From Antonospora locustae (taxonomy: Eukaryota; Microsporidia): a DNA stretch of 64,000 bases. This document shows, in pieces, positions 1 to 9,051 of this stretch. The DNA lies in NCBI GenBank assembly GCA_007674295.1, contig CM017461.1, positions 1-64,000 of the forward strand. Reading direction: 5' to 3'. The position numbers and the translations under genes are program-made. Under the pieces are notes generated by a model. It saw only the letters and a list, made by a program, of their open reading frames with translations, had not been told where the DNA came from and did not search any database. Within the stretch, counting starts at the first letter, position 1, and each line of letters begins with the position of its first letter.

Positions 1-640
1 ACAACAACTTATGTTCAGCGTCTTAAGCCCTGCCATCTCTTCCATTTCTACCCAGTCTTCGTCGCACAGGCTTCTGTTACATGTGTCATTCAGCTTCTTC
101 ATATGTCGTGCAATCACTCCTGCTTGCATCTCACAATTTCTCATGATCAGTATTGCAAGCCTTGTCATCCCTCCCTCTGTCTTCCAGTCTTCTTCGCTCT
201 GGCTTCTGTTCCACGACACATCCAGCTCTACGAAATTCAGCTTTTGCATTTGCTGTGCGATCGCTCCTGCTTGTGTGTCACAACCACTCATGATCAGCCT
301 CAAGCCTTGTCATTTGTCCCACTGTCTCAGCTGTTGCACTGGTTTTGTGACATTCAGATCCACAAGGTTGCTTCTGCCTCTCATGCTTTTCTTTCCCTCC
401 ACGCCACATGCTGTGCTGTGCATTGTTCCTGCTTCTATGCTACAACATGTCTTTTCTTTCCCTCCACGCCACATGCTGTGCTGTGCAATTGTTCCTGCTT
501 CTATGCTACAGTATCCTATCTTCTGCCTCTCATGCTTTTCTTTCCCTCCACGCCACATGCTGTGCTGTGCAATTGTTCCTGCTTCTATGCTACAGTATCC
601 TATCTTCTGCCTCTCATGCCCCTCATTCACTCGTCTGTCC
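1..640 (-). pseudogene. Decayed leucine-rich-repeat gene (3' part cut by window edge)
   Basis: Read on the minus strand, this stretch encodes degenerate leucine-rich repeats of the same style as the intact LRR gene at 2660-4240. One frame is open from about position 300 down to 1, with units such as FVELDVSWNRSQSEEDWK, TRLAILIMRNCEMQAGVIA and AGLKTLNISCC. The LRR phase before it (NLVDLNVTKP, about 340-370) lies in another frame with a stop between, so at least one frameshift is needed. Further upstream the repeats are duplicated as 84-bp units (see the repeat entry). No convincing start was found in 640-1000. This looks like a dying paralogue from a lineage-specific LRR family. A sequencing indel could mimic one break but would not explain the duplications. 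The gene may continue beyond the window. Confidence 0.6.
386..620. repeat. 84-bp tandem duplication inside the LRR relic
   Basis: The block beginning CTTTTCTTTCCCTCCACG occurs at 386, 451 and 535. The last two copies are spaced 84 bp (28 codons); the first spacing is 65 bp, consistent with a shortened unit. On the minus strand each unit encodes YCSIEAGTIAQHSMW, which aligns with the CDTQAGAIAQQM segment of the neighbouring LRR units, so the array is an amplified LRR module. Confidence 0.75.
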
Positions 641-1059
641 TCCAGTCTCCCTTGCTTAGTGGTGACAACATGTCTCGTCTCTTCTTTTGTGCATCGCCTC
701 GGACACTGCCTCGTGCCCCTGTCTTTCAATCAGTCTCGTGGCTCTGCTGCTCGCATGTGCGATGGAGACACGCAAGCTGCGACTTACTCCAGGCACTCCA
801 GCTCTGTATTTCCACCAAGACACCAGCTGTCACAGGCAAATGCAGCGAAGATCGCCCTCACAGAGATGTCTGTGCAGAGCAGACACACACCCGTGGGCTA
901 TGTGCGGTGTCTGCCTTTTGGGTTGTACAGTGCGGTCTTTGTTTCTTCGCTGAATGCGTGTCTAAACGGTGCACCGCCTGTAGCTGGTGCTTGCAAGTTT
1001 GAGGAATGACATACGTCAAGATCACATGTCGCCACTTTGCACTGCAGAGCACGAGACCC

Positions 1060-2352
1060 ATGAACATTCTTCTTTCCATGTTTCTAATGAGCAGCAGAAC
1101 AGCTTCTTGTGCACTGGTGGCAACTGCTGCATTTGCATCTGCCACATGCAACACTGCACAGCAGCGTGTTCTTGTCTGGGGAACGAGCACCAACGGCCTT
1201 GGAGACGTTGACTTTATACTCAGAGCAAGAGACTTTGCGTGCTCCATGCATGGACATGCAACGGCAATTATTTTGGTGACGAATGATGGCCAGTACAATA
1301 TCGTAGAGTCTCACCTGATCTCAAGCGTCGAGGGCGAATACGAGAAGATAGACGATGTTACGCAGTATGTCGCCGGAAAAGTGAACCTGGTGAAGCACTT
1401 CATTCCCAACTGGGGCTGGTTTGGGCCTTGCCACGAGATCATGCAAAAGAAAAAGGAGGTGGAGGACAAGATAGTGCAGATAAGTGCAGAATTTGATAGG
1501 TCTGTATGCTACTTCAACCACGCCTCCGTGTTTGTGCAGGGAAAGCAGGTGTTTGTCACGCCAGAGAACAAGGTCGACAACTCACTCACAATTCACGAGT
1601 ACTACGGAAGCACCACCACACTCTGGCTGAAGCCGCAGCAGAGGTCTGCATGTGGCGATTATTACTTTGCATACTTCTACGATAACCATTGCGAAACACT
1701 TGTAAAGTTCATAGTCACTCTGCGGAGACTGCTGCAGGTTGCGGAAGGAAGAGTAAGGATAGTCACAAACGTGAAGTACTGCCCAGAAAAAATAGCATTT
1801 TCCATGAAGTATCTGCACGGCACATGCGGTTGGACATCATCAACAAATAAGCACTGGACAGAATGCAATCCCGGCGTTGAGGAGATGCTGCACAAGAAAG
1901 GCATTGTTATTCATGAGTCGGAGGGTGCTCTTGTGGGTGTAGAGGTGCACGGTGTCTTGTTTGTGCTGGAAAGAATAGAGCGTGTTTCTGCACGCGAGTT
2001 TGAGTCGCTGCTCTTCAACAGCGGAAAGTATGTTGGATGCACGGGTGATTCGAGTCTGTCGATGGCTCTTTCGTCGCGAAGGGTTCCGCTGTACGAGGTG
2101 CTCGATCACAAGAGGGCGTTTGCACAACAGCTGGAAAGAGCGTGGACAGAGACAGGCGGCGACAAGCACAGCTTTGACATCATGATGCTGAGACAGCCGC
2201 TCTCACCCAGTGGAGACACAAGCTATGACGCAGCCGCTCTTGAGACGCAACTCGATCGGTTTGTAGAGAAGCTCTTTGAGCGGACGACACAGCATGTGCT
2301 TGAGGAGTACCTGCGCCTGGGAGTAGTGTGCACGTCGACGAACAGTATATAA
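1060..2352 (+). CDS. Predicted secreted GT-B-like (glycosyltransferase-fold) protein, effector-like
   Basis: The frame is open from an ATG at 1006. The ATG at 1060 is preferred because it gives a textbook signal peptide (MNILLSMFLMSSRTASCA, then ATAAFASA) and about 430 residues. The mature part opens with a Rossmann-like strand and glycine turn, RVLVWGTSTNGLGDVDF, as at the start of GT-B glycosyltransferases. Near residue 325 it carries YVGCTGDSSLSMALSSRR followed by PLYEVLDHK, resembling the nucleotide-sugar-binding G-D-x-S-x-x-E-A type loop of the GT-B C-terminal domain. From memory a very similar GCTGD-S-LS motif occurs in uncharacterised bacterial proteins, including ones from intracellular pathogens such as Legionella; this is unverified. 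Placement beside secreted LRR genes favours a host-facing role. Donor sugar and substrate are unknown. Confidence is high that it is a gene and moderate for the fold. Confidence 0.7.
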   Translation: MNILLSMFLMSSRTASCALVATAAFASATCNTAQQRVLVWGTSTNGLGDVDFILRARDFACSMHGHATAIILVTNDGQYNIVESHLISSVEGEYEKIDDVTQYVAGKVNLVKHFIPNWGWFGPCHEIMQKKKEVEDKIVQISAEFDRSVCYFNHASVFVQGKQVFVTPENKVDNSLTIHEYYGSTTTLWLKPQQRSACGDYYFAYFYDNHCETLVKFIVTLRRLLQVAEGRVRIVTNVKYCPEKIAFSMKYLHGTCGWTSSTNKHWTECNPGVEEMLHKKGIVIHESEGALVGVEVHGVLFVLERIERVSAREFESLLFNSGKYVGCTGDSSLSMALSSRRVPLYEVLDHKRAFAQQLERAWTETGGDKHSFDIMMLRQPLSPSGDTSYDAAALETQLDRFVEKLFERTTQHVLEEYLRLGVVCTSTNSI

Positions 2353-2659
2353 GTCTGCACTGAGCGTGTTTCTGTGCAGCCTGGCCTTCTCTGGTGCACA
2401 GAACGACTTTTGCTGCTGCGTCTCAAGAGTGCGCTGTTAGACTCCGTGCAGCCACGAGACACAGCAAGGACCACGCGTGTGCATTTCCAAGCGGGCAGCT
2501 GGTGTGACGCTCTTGCTGATACAGCAGTCAGAATGAGAGGCCTTGTGGCATCGCAGTGCCTTTTGCTCTGCATGTCACTCTTGATGAAAGAGCAGACCAT
2601 GCTTCACAAACACAGATTAAGGAGTCTTAGTATGTAGGAGAACGAATTTACTAGCATGG
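2353..2659. other. Intergenic spacer, convergent gene ends
   Basis: These 307 bp lie between the 3' ends of the GT-B-like gene (+) and the LRR gene (-). Open frames on both strands are short and have no recognisable features. No RNA gene was seen. Confidence 0.5.
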
Positions 2660-4240
2660 TCAACTTTCGGCATCTCCCCTCACACGCACGCCCTTGGCCT
2701 TCATGCTTCTGATAAACATTCGGTCCTTTTTGTTTAGCTTTTTAGTTCCGAGGATGGAAAGCTCCTTCAGTCTGTCCAGGCCATCGAGCTTCACGAGGCT
2801 CCCTGGCTTTATTTTGCACTGTTCCATATCGAGCTTCACGAGGCTCTTCATCTTTCCGATACCCACCATGTCTCTCGTGCTCAGGCTTGTACGAGAGACG
2901 TCAAGCTCAGTCAGACTGCACTGGTTTTTAAGGTACTCAAAACTTCTCGTGTTGAGTGTGAACATGCTCGCACACGATATCCAGACGCACTTGCTCATCC
3001 TCAGCCTCTCTAGTCCCTTTATGTCTCCTATCGCCTTTATGTCTTTCTTGCTCAATCTGTTTCCGGAGACGTCCAGTCTCTTCAGGTTCTCGAGGTTCTT
3101 TATACACTCAATACTCCCTGCCTTCAAGCTGCAGTGCTCCACCCTGAGCTCATTGAGGCACAACATTCTCCCGATCACGTGCATGTCGCATCTTTTCAGC
3201 TTGTTTTTGCTGACGTTTAGCACTGTCAGGTGCTCGAGGCCCTCAATGCATCTGAGGTCTGCAGAGCGCGAGCCCCAGCACCAGCCGGATCCCAGCCCGC
3301 AGTTTTCTATGTCCAGCTTTTTCAGGCTTGCCAGAGCCCTGATTTTCTTGAGCCGCCTCTTGTTCATTTTGTTTCCAGAGATGTCCAGCTCGGTAAGGGT
3401 CTCCAATCCTTGAAAGCTGCTGAGGCCGTGGATCACATCGTTGCTAAGCTCCTTCATGCTCAGTCTTGTAAGACACCTCATGTTTGCAATGCAGCGTATT
3501 ATCCCCTCGCTTAGCATGCAGTGGTCTAACTCGAGTGTACGAATGTCCATTTTGCGCACATAGAATCCCAGTGTCTCCGCAAACTCCTTGTCACTTTTCA
3601 GGAGTGTGTCCATCGCGCTGTCCCAAATGCGCATCTCGTCAACCACGCCAATTCTGTCTCGCAACCCATGCTCTGCACACTGTCTTTCGTCACTCGGACA
3701 CACTATTGCTCTGTTTCCATGCACTCTCACGTCAACATTGTCCATTCCAACGTGATCTCTCATCAGCTCCAGTACAAACAGCTTGATGTTTGGCACGTCA
3801 TTCTGTGTCTCTATCTCTGCTCGAAGTCTTGTGTCGTTCACTACCGCACGCGCCAGGTTTCTGCAGAGCTTCATCTTGTCGTCTTTGACTTTTAGAAAGT
3901 CTCCAAGCTTCAGTGTATCCACAACATCCTTTCCCCTGACTTCGATGTCCAAAGCCCTGTCGTCAAGAAGATCAGCTACTATATCAAACACTCGCGAATC
4001 ACACGCAAGCCTTACTATTGTCTGTCCATCGTACTCATCGCACTCTGACATCGAGCATTGGTTCTTATCTGCCTCTTTGTTCAAGTACGCAGATATTTTA
4101 AAGACTACTCTGTGCACGTTGTAGTCCTTTTTCTCAACATCGTTGCCCCGCTCGTCGCAGAACTGAATAGTTATTCTTTCTCTGTCTACACTTGCGTTTA
4201 CGAGTACTGCGAAAATAGCAAGCATGCATGCTCTGTACAT
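2660..4240 (-). CDS. Secreted BTB/Skp1-like plus leucine-rich-repeat protein
   Basis: 526 residues. The N-terminus MYRACMLAIFAVLVNASV is a signal peptide, and the ATG at 4240 sits just downstream of a CCC (catcccatATG on the minus strand). Residues about 22-135 resemble a BTB/Skp1-type fold: ITIQFCDERGNDV, then HRVVFKISAYL, VFDIVADLLDD and finally VVDTLKLGDFLKVKDD, the usual order of strand, dimer helix and 'aaDFL' helix. Residues about 210-515 hold around ten LRRs with the consensus LxxLDVSxNxLxxxDIxxIxxIxxL, for example LKRLDVSGNRLSKKDIKAI. No transmembrane segment or GPI signal is evident, so it should be exported or vacuolar. A Skp1/BTB module joined to LRRs is the architecture of ubiquitin-ligase substrate adaptors; a role in diverting host ubiquitination is inference only. 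The decayed paralogue at 1-640 indicates a local gene family. Confidence 0.8.
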   Translation of the reverse strand: MYRACMLAIFAVLVNASVDRERITIQFCDERGNDVEKKDYNVHRVVFKISAYLNKEADKNQCSMSECDEYDGQTIVRLACDSRVFDIVADLLDDRALDIEVRGKDVVDTLKLGDFLKVKDDKMKLCRNLARAVVNDTRLRAEIETQNDVPNIKLFVLELMRDHVGMDNVDVRVHGNRAIVCPSDERQCAEHGLRDRIGVVDEMRIWDSAMDTLLKSDKEFAETLGFYVRKMDIRTLELDHCMLSEGIIRCIANMRCLTRLSMKELSNDVIHGLSSFQGLETLTELDISGNKMNKRRLKKIRALASLKKLDIENCGLGSGWCWGSRSADLRCIEGLEHLTVLNVSKNKLKRCDMHVIGRMLCLNELRVEHCSLKAGSIECIKNLENLKRLDVSGNRLSKKDIKAIGDIKGLERLRMSKCVWISCASMFTLNTRSFEYLKNQCSLTELDVSRTSLSTRDMVGIGKMKSLVKLDMEQCKIKPGSLVKLDGLDRLKELSILGTKKLNKKDRMFIRSMKAKGVRVRGDAES

Positions 4241-5333
4241 ATGGGATGTGTTTCAGCCAAATTATGTCTGTTTTCGCGTCATACTCTGAATGTCACCCAA
4301 AAACGGAATCCTGACAAGCAACAGACACTTTGAATTTTCTATTATGAAAACTTTCGCTGTATCGTGCTGTGAGTAATGGCCTACTGATGTGTATGCATTT
4401 CGTACCGTGGAGTGCACCTTTCGTCTACGAGAAGAACTTATCTGAAAGGGCGTTTTTCCTGCACTCAAATGGTTATTGTGAAAAGTCGTATGGAAATCGT
4501 TTCCAGAACCGGGTTCAACAACCCTCGCCACCTTCGTACACAGCTCCTCTCCGAACGATGAGTGTACGCCTGCCTTGTGTGCAGGTCTCCTGGAGTCTGG
4601 GCCTGGACTCTATGTCTTCGCAATGGCTGTTTATTCCTGCCAGCTAGTTCTGTTTTTACAACATTTTTCTTTCTTTTCTAAAAGCGGATTGGAGGAATGG
4701 CGTCATAGAAAGGCAAAAGCACAGAGGCCTGCGAGCTTGGGCTTTGCGCGGGAAGAGAGCGAATGAAGCAGTCCGTTATCTGTTTCCTAATGACGCTTGA
4801 TGTTCTGGTTACTAGCCTGACATGGCTTGCAAGCACACCTGATGTAGTGTTCCTTTGCAAAGCATCATTAAACGACGTGTGACGATGGGTTTTGGCGCCC
4901 ATCATAATGAGGAAAATGACAAATTCAATGTATAAGTTCGGCATGGTTTGTAAACATCGCTAAAGTTCTTTGCATTCATAGGCTCTGTGCAAAAGAAAGC
5001 AAGTATGGCTAACTTTACTTGTTCGCTGCGCTTTTCTAGCTTAGATGCTTCTCTGTGAGTCCCACTGGTGGCTTCCTAGAAGTAGCACCTTGCGTTCGGC
5101 GGGAACAACGCTGAGCTGAATGCTGGTACAGCCACACTGCAGAGACAAACCGGTTTTTTGAGTGGTTTTGCAAGCCCTTGCGGACACTGAAGAGGTGCCT
5201 CCTGAAAATTACATTGTTAAAAAGGTATTTTGAGTTGTAGTGATATGTACGATGGGTATGGAAGTGTGCAGCAAGGGCGGTGATGCGCTCTTTTTGGCAC
5301 ATAATATAAAAATAAACTGAAAATGTAGCCACC
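4241..5333. other. Long spacer (1.1 kb) without a supported gene
   Basis: This gap is unusually long for the gene-dense flanks. Open frames of 60-110 codons exist on both strands, but none has a signal peptide, domain or CCC-type start context that convinced me, and the 226-codon minus-strand frame ending near 5036 mostly shadows the next gene. A GGGTTCAACAACCC hairpin-like string near 4512-4525 does not fold into a tRNA. It may contain remains of another accessory gene. Confidence 0.45.
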
Positions 5334-6929
5334 ATGAGAAAGACTGCACATACACTTTTGTTGCTGTTCTGCTCGGTATCTCCGATAGATATCAAGGGCC
5401 TCGACCGGCCCACGCTCTTTAGTGAACTATACAACAACGCTAGGGTGTATCCGAGAGATGACAAAAAGCTGTTGTCCATGCGCAGAACGAGGCTTAGCGT
5501 CCATTCGTCCAGAATGTACGTCGGAAGGTTTGTTGGCGCATGCCAGGGCAAGATCATGAACATCCGTGTTCCGCGAGTGGAAGAGGAAAGCACACTATGT
5601 GTTGACAGATACAACGATGCAAACGGTGCTGGTCTTGCTGAGAAAGTTGTCATGAAGCTCCGAAAAAGAACGATGATAGATGAGATGGCAAATGACAGCA
5701 AAAAAGGCGCCAGCACATGCTGCTTCTATAAGCGCAGACAAAAGAGCTGTCTGTGCAGATGTCTTGGCTGTTGCTGTAAGTTCTGCAGCAAATTGTTGTG
5801 CGCGCTGTGTTGCTGCGAATGCTGCAAAGTCAAGTGTCCCGCTTTTTCCAAGCTACCGAGAAACAGAAACAAAAGGGGGGTGCAAAGTAAAAATAACAGA
5901 AAGCAACAATCCAGGAATCAACCTGCGAACAATGAAACATCGAATGGAGACCGAAGTAATAATGGAAGACTTGATAAAGATCCTCTGGTACGAGATACGG
6001 GCACATGCCTACACGATGGTGCTGGAGGCATAGACCTAGATGCACTGGATGCTGTTGCTAGGGCTGCCGGTGCTGCTTCTGGAGCTGCTGCCGGTGCTGC
6101 TGCCGGTGCTGCTTCTGGAGCTGCTGCCGGTGCTGCTTCTGGAGCTGCTTCTGGAGCTGCTGCCGGTGCTGCTTCTGGAGCTGCTGCCGGTGCTGCTTCT
6201 GGAGCTGCTGCCGGTATTGCTGCTGGTTGTCTTGGGGGCCTTCTGTCAGGTATCGGCACCTGTGGCCTTCTGTCTGGGTTAGGCGCTACAGCTACTATTG
6301 CAACAGCGGGTGGTGCAGGCGTAACAATACTGGGAACCATTGCATTTGGTGTTACCGTCTGCTACTGCTGTCCCAATTGCTGCTCCGCAGGGTGCACCTA
6401 TGGCAGCACTGCTTCAAATGCATGTGCTGCTTGTGTTGCTGTAAGCACATGCATCTCATGTACATGCCAAACGTGCATAAGGTGCTGCTGCCCGAGGACG
6501 AAGATCAAAAGAGAAACTCGAGTGGTTCACGTTGCAGACAGAGAGATGGTTGAGGAAATAGTGGCCAAGAAAATGGCAGAGAAAAGTGCTGCAGACAAGA
6601 AGAGGGAGAAAAAGACCGCTAAGGAGGAACAAAAGAATGCTGAGAGGGAAAAGAAGCGAAAGAAGAAGGCTGAAAAAGGAGAGAGAAAAAAGGCCGCCGA
6701 GGAGGAGGAGAGGAGAGCCGCCGAGGAGGAGGAGAGAATAAATAAGATCGTGGAGAAGAGAGCAATGGATATAGTTGAGAGAATGGTGGCCAACAAACTA
6801 GCAGAAAAAGTTGCTGCAAACGGAAAGACAGAGGCTGAAAACGAGGTGAAAATAAATGCATCACAAGAAGGAAAGTCAAAAAGAAGGGTGAAAGACAAAG
6901 ATAGACTCGAGAGAACGAAAGTGAAATAA
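5334..6929 (+). CDS. Cysteine-cluster, glycine-zipper, Lys/Glu-rich membrane-associated protein
   Basis: 531 residues, family not recognised. A short hydrophobic leader (MRKTAHTLLLLFCSVSP) suggests entry into the secretory pathway. Residues about 128-168 form a dense Cys/Lys cluster (CLCRCLGCCCKFCSK). Residues about 241-300 are an almost pure Gly/Ala/Ser stretch built of four-residue units (GAAS/GAAA), a glycine-zipper pattern suited to helix packing in a membrane. A second hydrophobic, Cys-rich segment follows (about 338-388; CYCCPNCCSAGC). The last 130 residues are a charged Lys/Glu coiled coil. Cys strings beside hydrophobic segments are typical palmitoylation sites. The parts together suggest a membrane-embedded oligomer with a basic tail; a pore or scaffold role is speculation. 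The 12-bp DNA repeat behind the zipper suggests length polymorphism. Confidence 0.75.
   Translation: MRKTAHTLLLLFCSVSPIDIKGLDRPTLFSELYNNARVYPRDDKKLLSMRRTRLSVHSSRMYVGRFVGACQGKIMNIRVPRVEEESTLCVDRYNDANGAGLAEKVVMKLRKRTMIDEMANDSKKGASTCCFYKRRQKSCLCRCLGCCCKFCSKLLCALCCCECCKVKCPAFSKLPRNRNKRGVQSKNNRKQQSRNQPANNETSNGDRSNNGRLDKDPLVRDTGTCLHDGAGGIDLDALDAVARAAGAASGAAAGAAAGAASGAAAGAASGAASGAAAGAASGAAAGAASGAAAGIAAGCLGGLLSGIGTCGLLSGLGATATIATAGGAGVTILGTIAFGVTVCYCCPNCCSAGCTYGSTASNACAACVAVSTCISCTCQTCIRCCCPRTKIKRETRVVHVADREMVEEIVAKKMAEKSAADKKREKKTAKEEQKNAEREKKRKKKAEKGERKKAAEEEERRAAEEEERINKIVEKRAMDIVERMVANKLAEKVAANGKTEAENEVKINASQEGKSKRRVKDKDRLERTKVK
6069..6212 (+). repeat. 12-bp coding minisatellite (Gly-Ala-Ala-Ser/Ala)
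   Basis: About twelve near-identical units alternate between GGTGCTGCTTCT, GGAGCTGCTGCC and hybrids of the two. All are in frame and encode GAAS or GAAA tetrapeptides of the glycine-zipper region. Confidence 0.85.
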
Positions 6930-7181
6930 ATGCTAAAAACGAGACTTCATTTTTAGAGACTGAATTTGCCATCCGCTTTTCTACAGCAGAACTGTTTTTA
7001 AGACAGGCAGGCTGTACGGCTTCTGCACGCACATTTGCACCTACCCGGCTTGCAGAGACACGCGCACCATTTGCGAACCAGATAGCTACTGTTTCTTTCA
7101 CAATGTGCGTTTGCGTGCGCACTTGGAAGTGCCACGCCGACTATGAAACAGCGTAATTAACACTCGCAGCGAAAAACAAAC

Positions 7182-8618
7182 ATGGAATCGTCTGTATACA
7201 CACAAAAGCTCAGAAAGATTCTGGAAAAGGGTGAGGGAATAAAGGTGGCGCTGTTCGACGAGCGAGCAAGATCTATCTTGAGCAATGTGGTTCCGCACTC
7301 ATTATTTCTGGAGCATGGCTACTTCCTGCTTGAAATGCTCAGCTCAAGGCGCAGCAAAATGGGCAAGGTCACGTGCTCTGTCTTTGCGGGCCCTGAAAGC
7401 ATCGCTCTGCTGGCAAGCGAGCTCAGAAGCCCATGCTACGAAAGCTACTTTGTGTATATTCTGAACTCCGTGAGCGACGAGGAGCTGTCTGCTATTGCTG
7501 CAGCCGACAGAACGTGCGCTGTCCGGGAGATATACGAGATATACGTCGACACACACCAGATCGACACGTTTCTGTTTGTGCTGGAGCCGAGTGCGTGCCC
7601 ACAGAGATACTCAGAAGGCTGGCCCGATGCCAGCGACTCAAAAAGAATATGCAGTCTGCTGAAGACAATTGGACTGAGGCCTGCGATACAGACGCACGCA
7701 AACACAGAAGGCCTTGCGCAGGCGATTCACGAGACGATGGATGGCTTCAGGGGGGCCTGTGCGCGAATGCTTGTGCTGGACCGGTCTGTGGACATGGTGA
7801 CGCCTCTTCTCTACGAGTGGCGGTACCAATCGATGGTTTACGAATACCTCAGCTACGAGGGCGGGCTTGCAAGGATGTTCAAGCGCACGTTTTCGCTCTT
7901 CAACGACAGGTTCTTTGACGAGAACAAGTTTCACGAAATAAGCAGAGTGAGCGAGGCACTGCACAGAGAAACGTCCCGCATGCACGGAAAAAGGCCAAGC
8001 ACAAATGTGCTTCTTGAGGACAACAACACTGTTGAGGCGCACCTGAACATTCACAATTTCATATTGAAGGAGTGTGTCAAAAACGCGGATGTCTCGAATG
8101 CCGAGTACGAGTGCATCGCCGGCACGCACGCATCTTGCGGCGCCATGCTGGCAAACAGAGACATTCCGCACGAAAAGCGCACGAAGCTTTTTCTTGTGCA
8201 CCTCCACACGACAAACTACGAGTTCGGCATTCCAAAGGAGGAGATGCTGCAACACAAGGCTCTACAACAGCACCCCGAGTTCATGGAAGCAGTGGATCGG
8301 TACAGCACGCACGTCCGCATGTGGCCCGGCAAGAGGTACAAGTGCAAGTTCGTGCCTGATCTCGATCTAAAGCTGGCGTACCAGCCTGCGCTCAGCCGCA
8401 TCACAAGGAAGTTTATTGGGAGGCGTCTGTGGGGATTCAGGAGCATTGGCGAAGATGCAGGCAACACCAAATGTATCGTGATATACGTCAGAGGCGGGCT
8501 CACGTACTCCGAGTACCGTGGAATACTCTGCGAGGCGCGAGACACGAGCGTGTACGTTGTAACTGACTACATGATCGGCTACAAAGACGTCATGGCTGGC
8601 GTGCTTTCGGAGTTGTGA
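7182..8618 (+). CDS. Sec1/Munc18-family protein (Vps45- or Sec1-like)
   Basis: 478 residues, shorter than the usual 550-650 of SM proteins. The family signature in the middle is clear: MLVLDRSVDMVTPLLYEW followed by RYQSMVYEYLSYE, equivalent to the DR-D-vTPLLheWtYQaMvhe block. The N-terminal domain (LRKILEKGEGIKVALFDE, then a segment near FVYILNSVSDEEL) and the C-terminal end (GGLTYSEYRGI, then YVVTDYMIGYKDVM) also follow the SM pattern. SM proteins clasp SNARE bundles to drive membrane fusion. The 'TPLL.EW.YQ' wording is nearest Vps45, but I would not separate Vps45 from Sec1 without an alignment. The next gene starts 19 bp after its stop on the same strand. Confidence 0.85.
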   Translation: MESSVYTQKLRKILEKGEGIKVALFDERARSILSNVVPHSLFLEHGYFLLEMLSSRRSKMGKVTCSVFAGPESIALLASELRSPCYESYFVYILNSVSDEELSAIAAADRTCAVREIYEIYVDTHQIDTFLFVLEPSACPQRYSEGWPDASDSKRICSLLKTIGLRPAIQTHANTEGLAQAIHETMDGFRGACARMLVLDRSVDMVTPLLYEWRYQSMVYEYLSYEGGLARMFKRTFSLFNDRFFDENKFHEISRVSEALHRETSRMHGKRPSTNVLLEDNNTVEAHLNIHNFILKECVKNADVSNAEYECIAGTHASCGAMLANRDIPHEKRTKLFLVHLHTTNYEFGIPKEEMLQHKALQQHPEFMEAVDRYSTHVRMWPGKRYKCKFVPDLDLKLAYQPALSRITRKFIGRRLWGFRSIGEDAGNTKCIVIYVRGGLTYSEYRGILCEARDTSVYVVTDYMIGYKDVMAGVLSEL

Positions 8619-8636
8619 GCATTGTAGGAGCCCCTG

Positions 8637-9011
8637 ATGCTGTTGGTCACCGCGGACTTCGACAGCACGTTGGATGGTCTCCACAACGCCGGGCTTGTGC
8701 GGACGTCATCTCGCAGTGCCAGCATCGAGGTGTTCGACGGCCTCGTCAAGCTGAAGGGCAGCACGTGCCATTACTTTGCAGAGGACAAGCACATGCACCT
8801 CAGCACGGACTTTCTCGACAGGGGCGACCCCAAAAAGACGTTCGCACTGAAGATAAGCAGGTACGAGTGCGGCGAGACAAGAGCGACAGTCTTTCAGGGC
8901 GAGCACGAGGGTGCCACCAAGTTTGTGGTCGTGGACGGCCTTGATGGTGAAGAGGCGGGCTGCGGCGAGGTGCGTCTCGTCAGGCTGCTTGTGGAGAAGG
9001 GTATCCTCTGA
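8637..9011 (+). CDS. Hypothetical protein, 124 aa
   Basis: Family not recognised. The ATG follows CCCC closely (gagcccctgATG), the start context shared by many genes here, which supports it as real. The protein is short and mixed alpha/beta with a probable beta-rich core (TFALKISRYECGETRATVF, KFVVVDGLDG) and has no signal peptide or membrane segment. It lies 19 bp after the SM-protein gene on the same strand and 41 bp before the convergent SEC23 end. Confidence 0.65.
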   Translation: MLLVTADFDSTLDGLHNAGLVRTSSRSASIEVFDGLVKLKGSTCHYFAEDKHMHLSTDFLDRGDPKKTFALKISRYECGETRATVFQGEHEGATKFVVVDGLDGEEAGCGEVRLVRLLVEKGIL

Positions 9012-9051
9012 GCTGCACAGAAAGCCGTGGAAAACACTGCAAACACACAGT

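Noticed and set aside
11..1009. 332-codon plus-strand open frame
   Set aside because: It is antisense to the LRR relic and made of Ser/Leu/Pro-rich repeats mirroring the 84-bp duplications.
5036..5716. 226-codon minus-strand open frame
   Set aside because: Overlaps the 5' half of the Cys-cluster gene, with no domain and a hydrophobic, low-information sequence.
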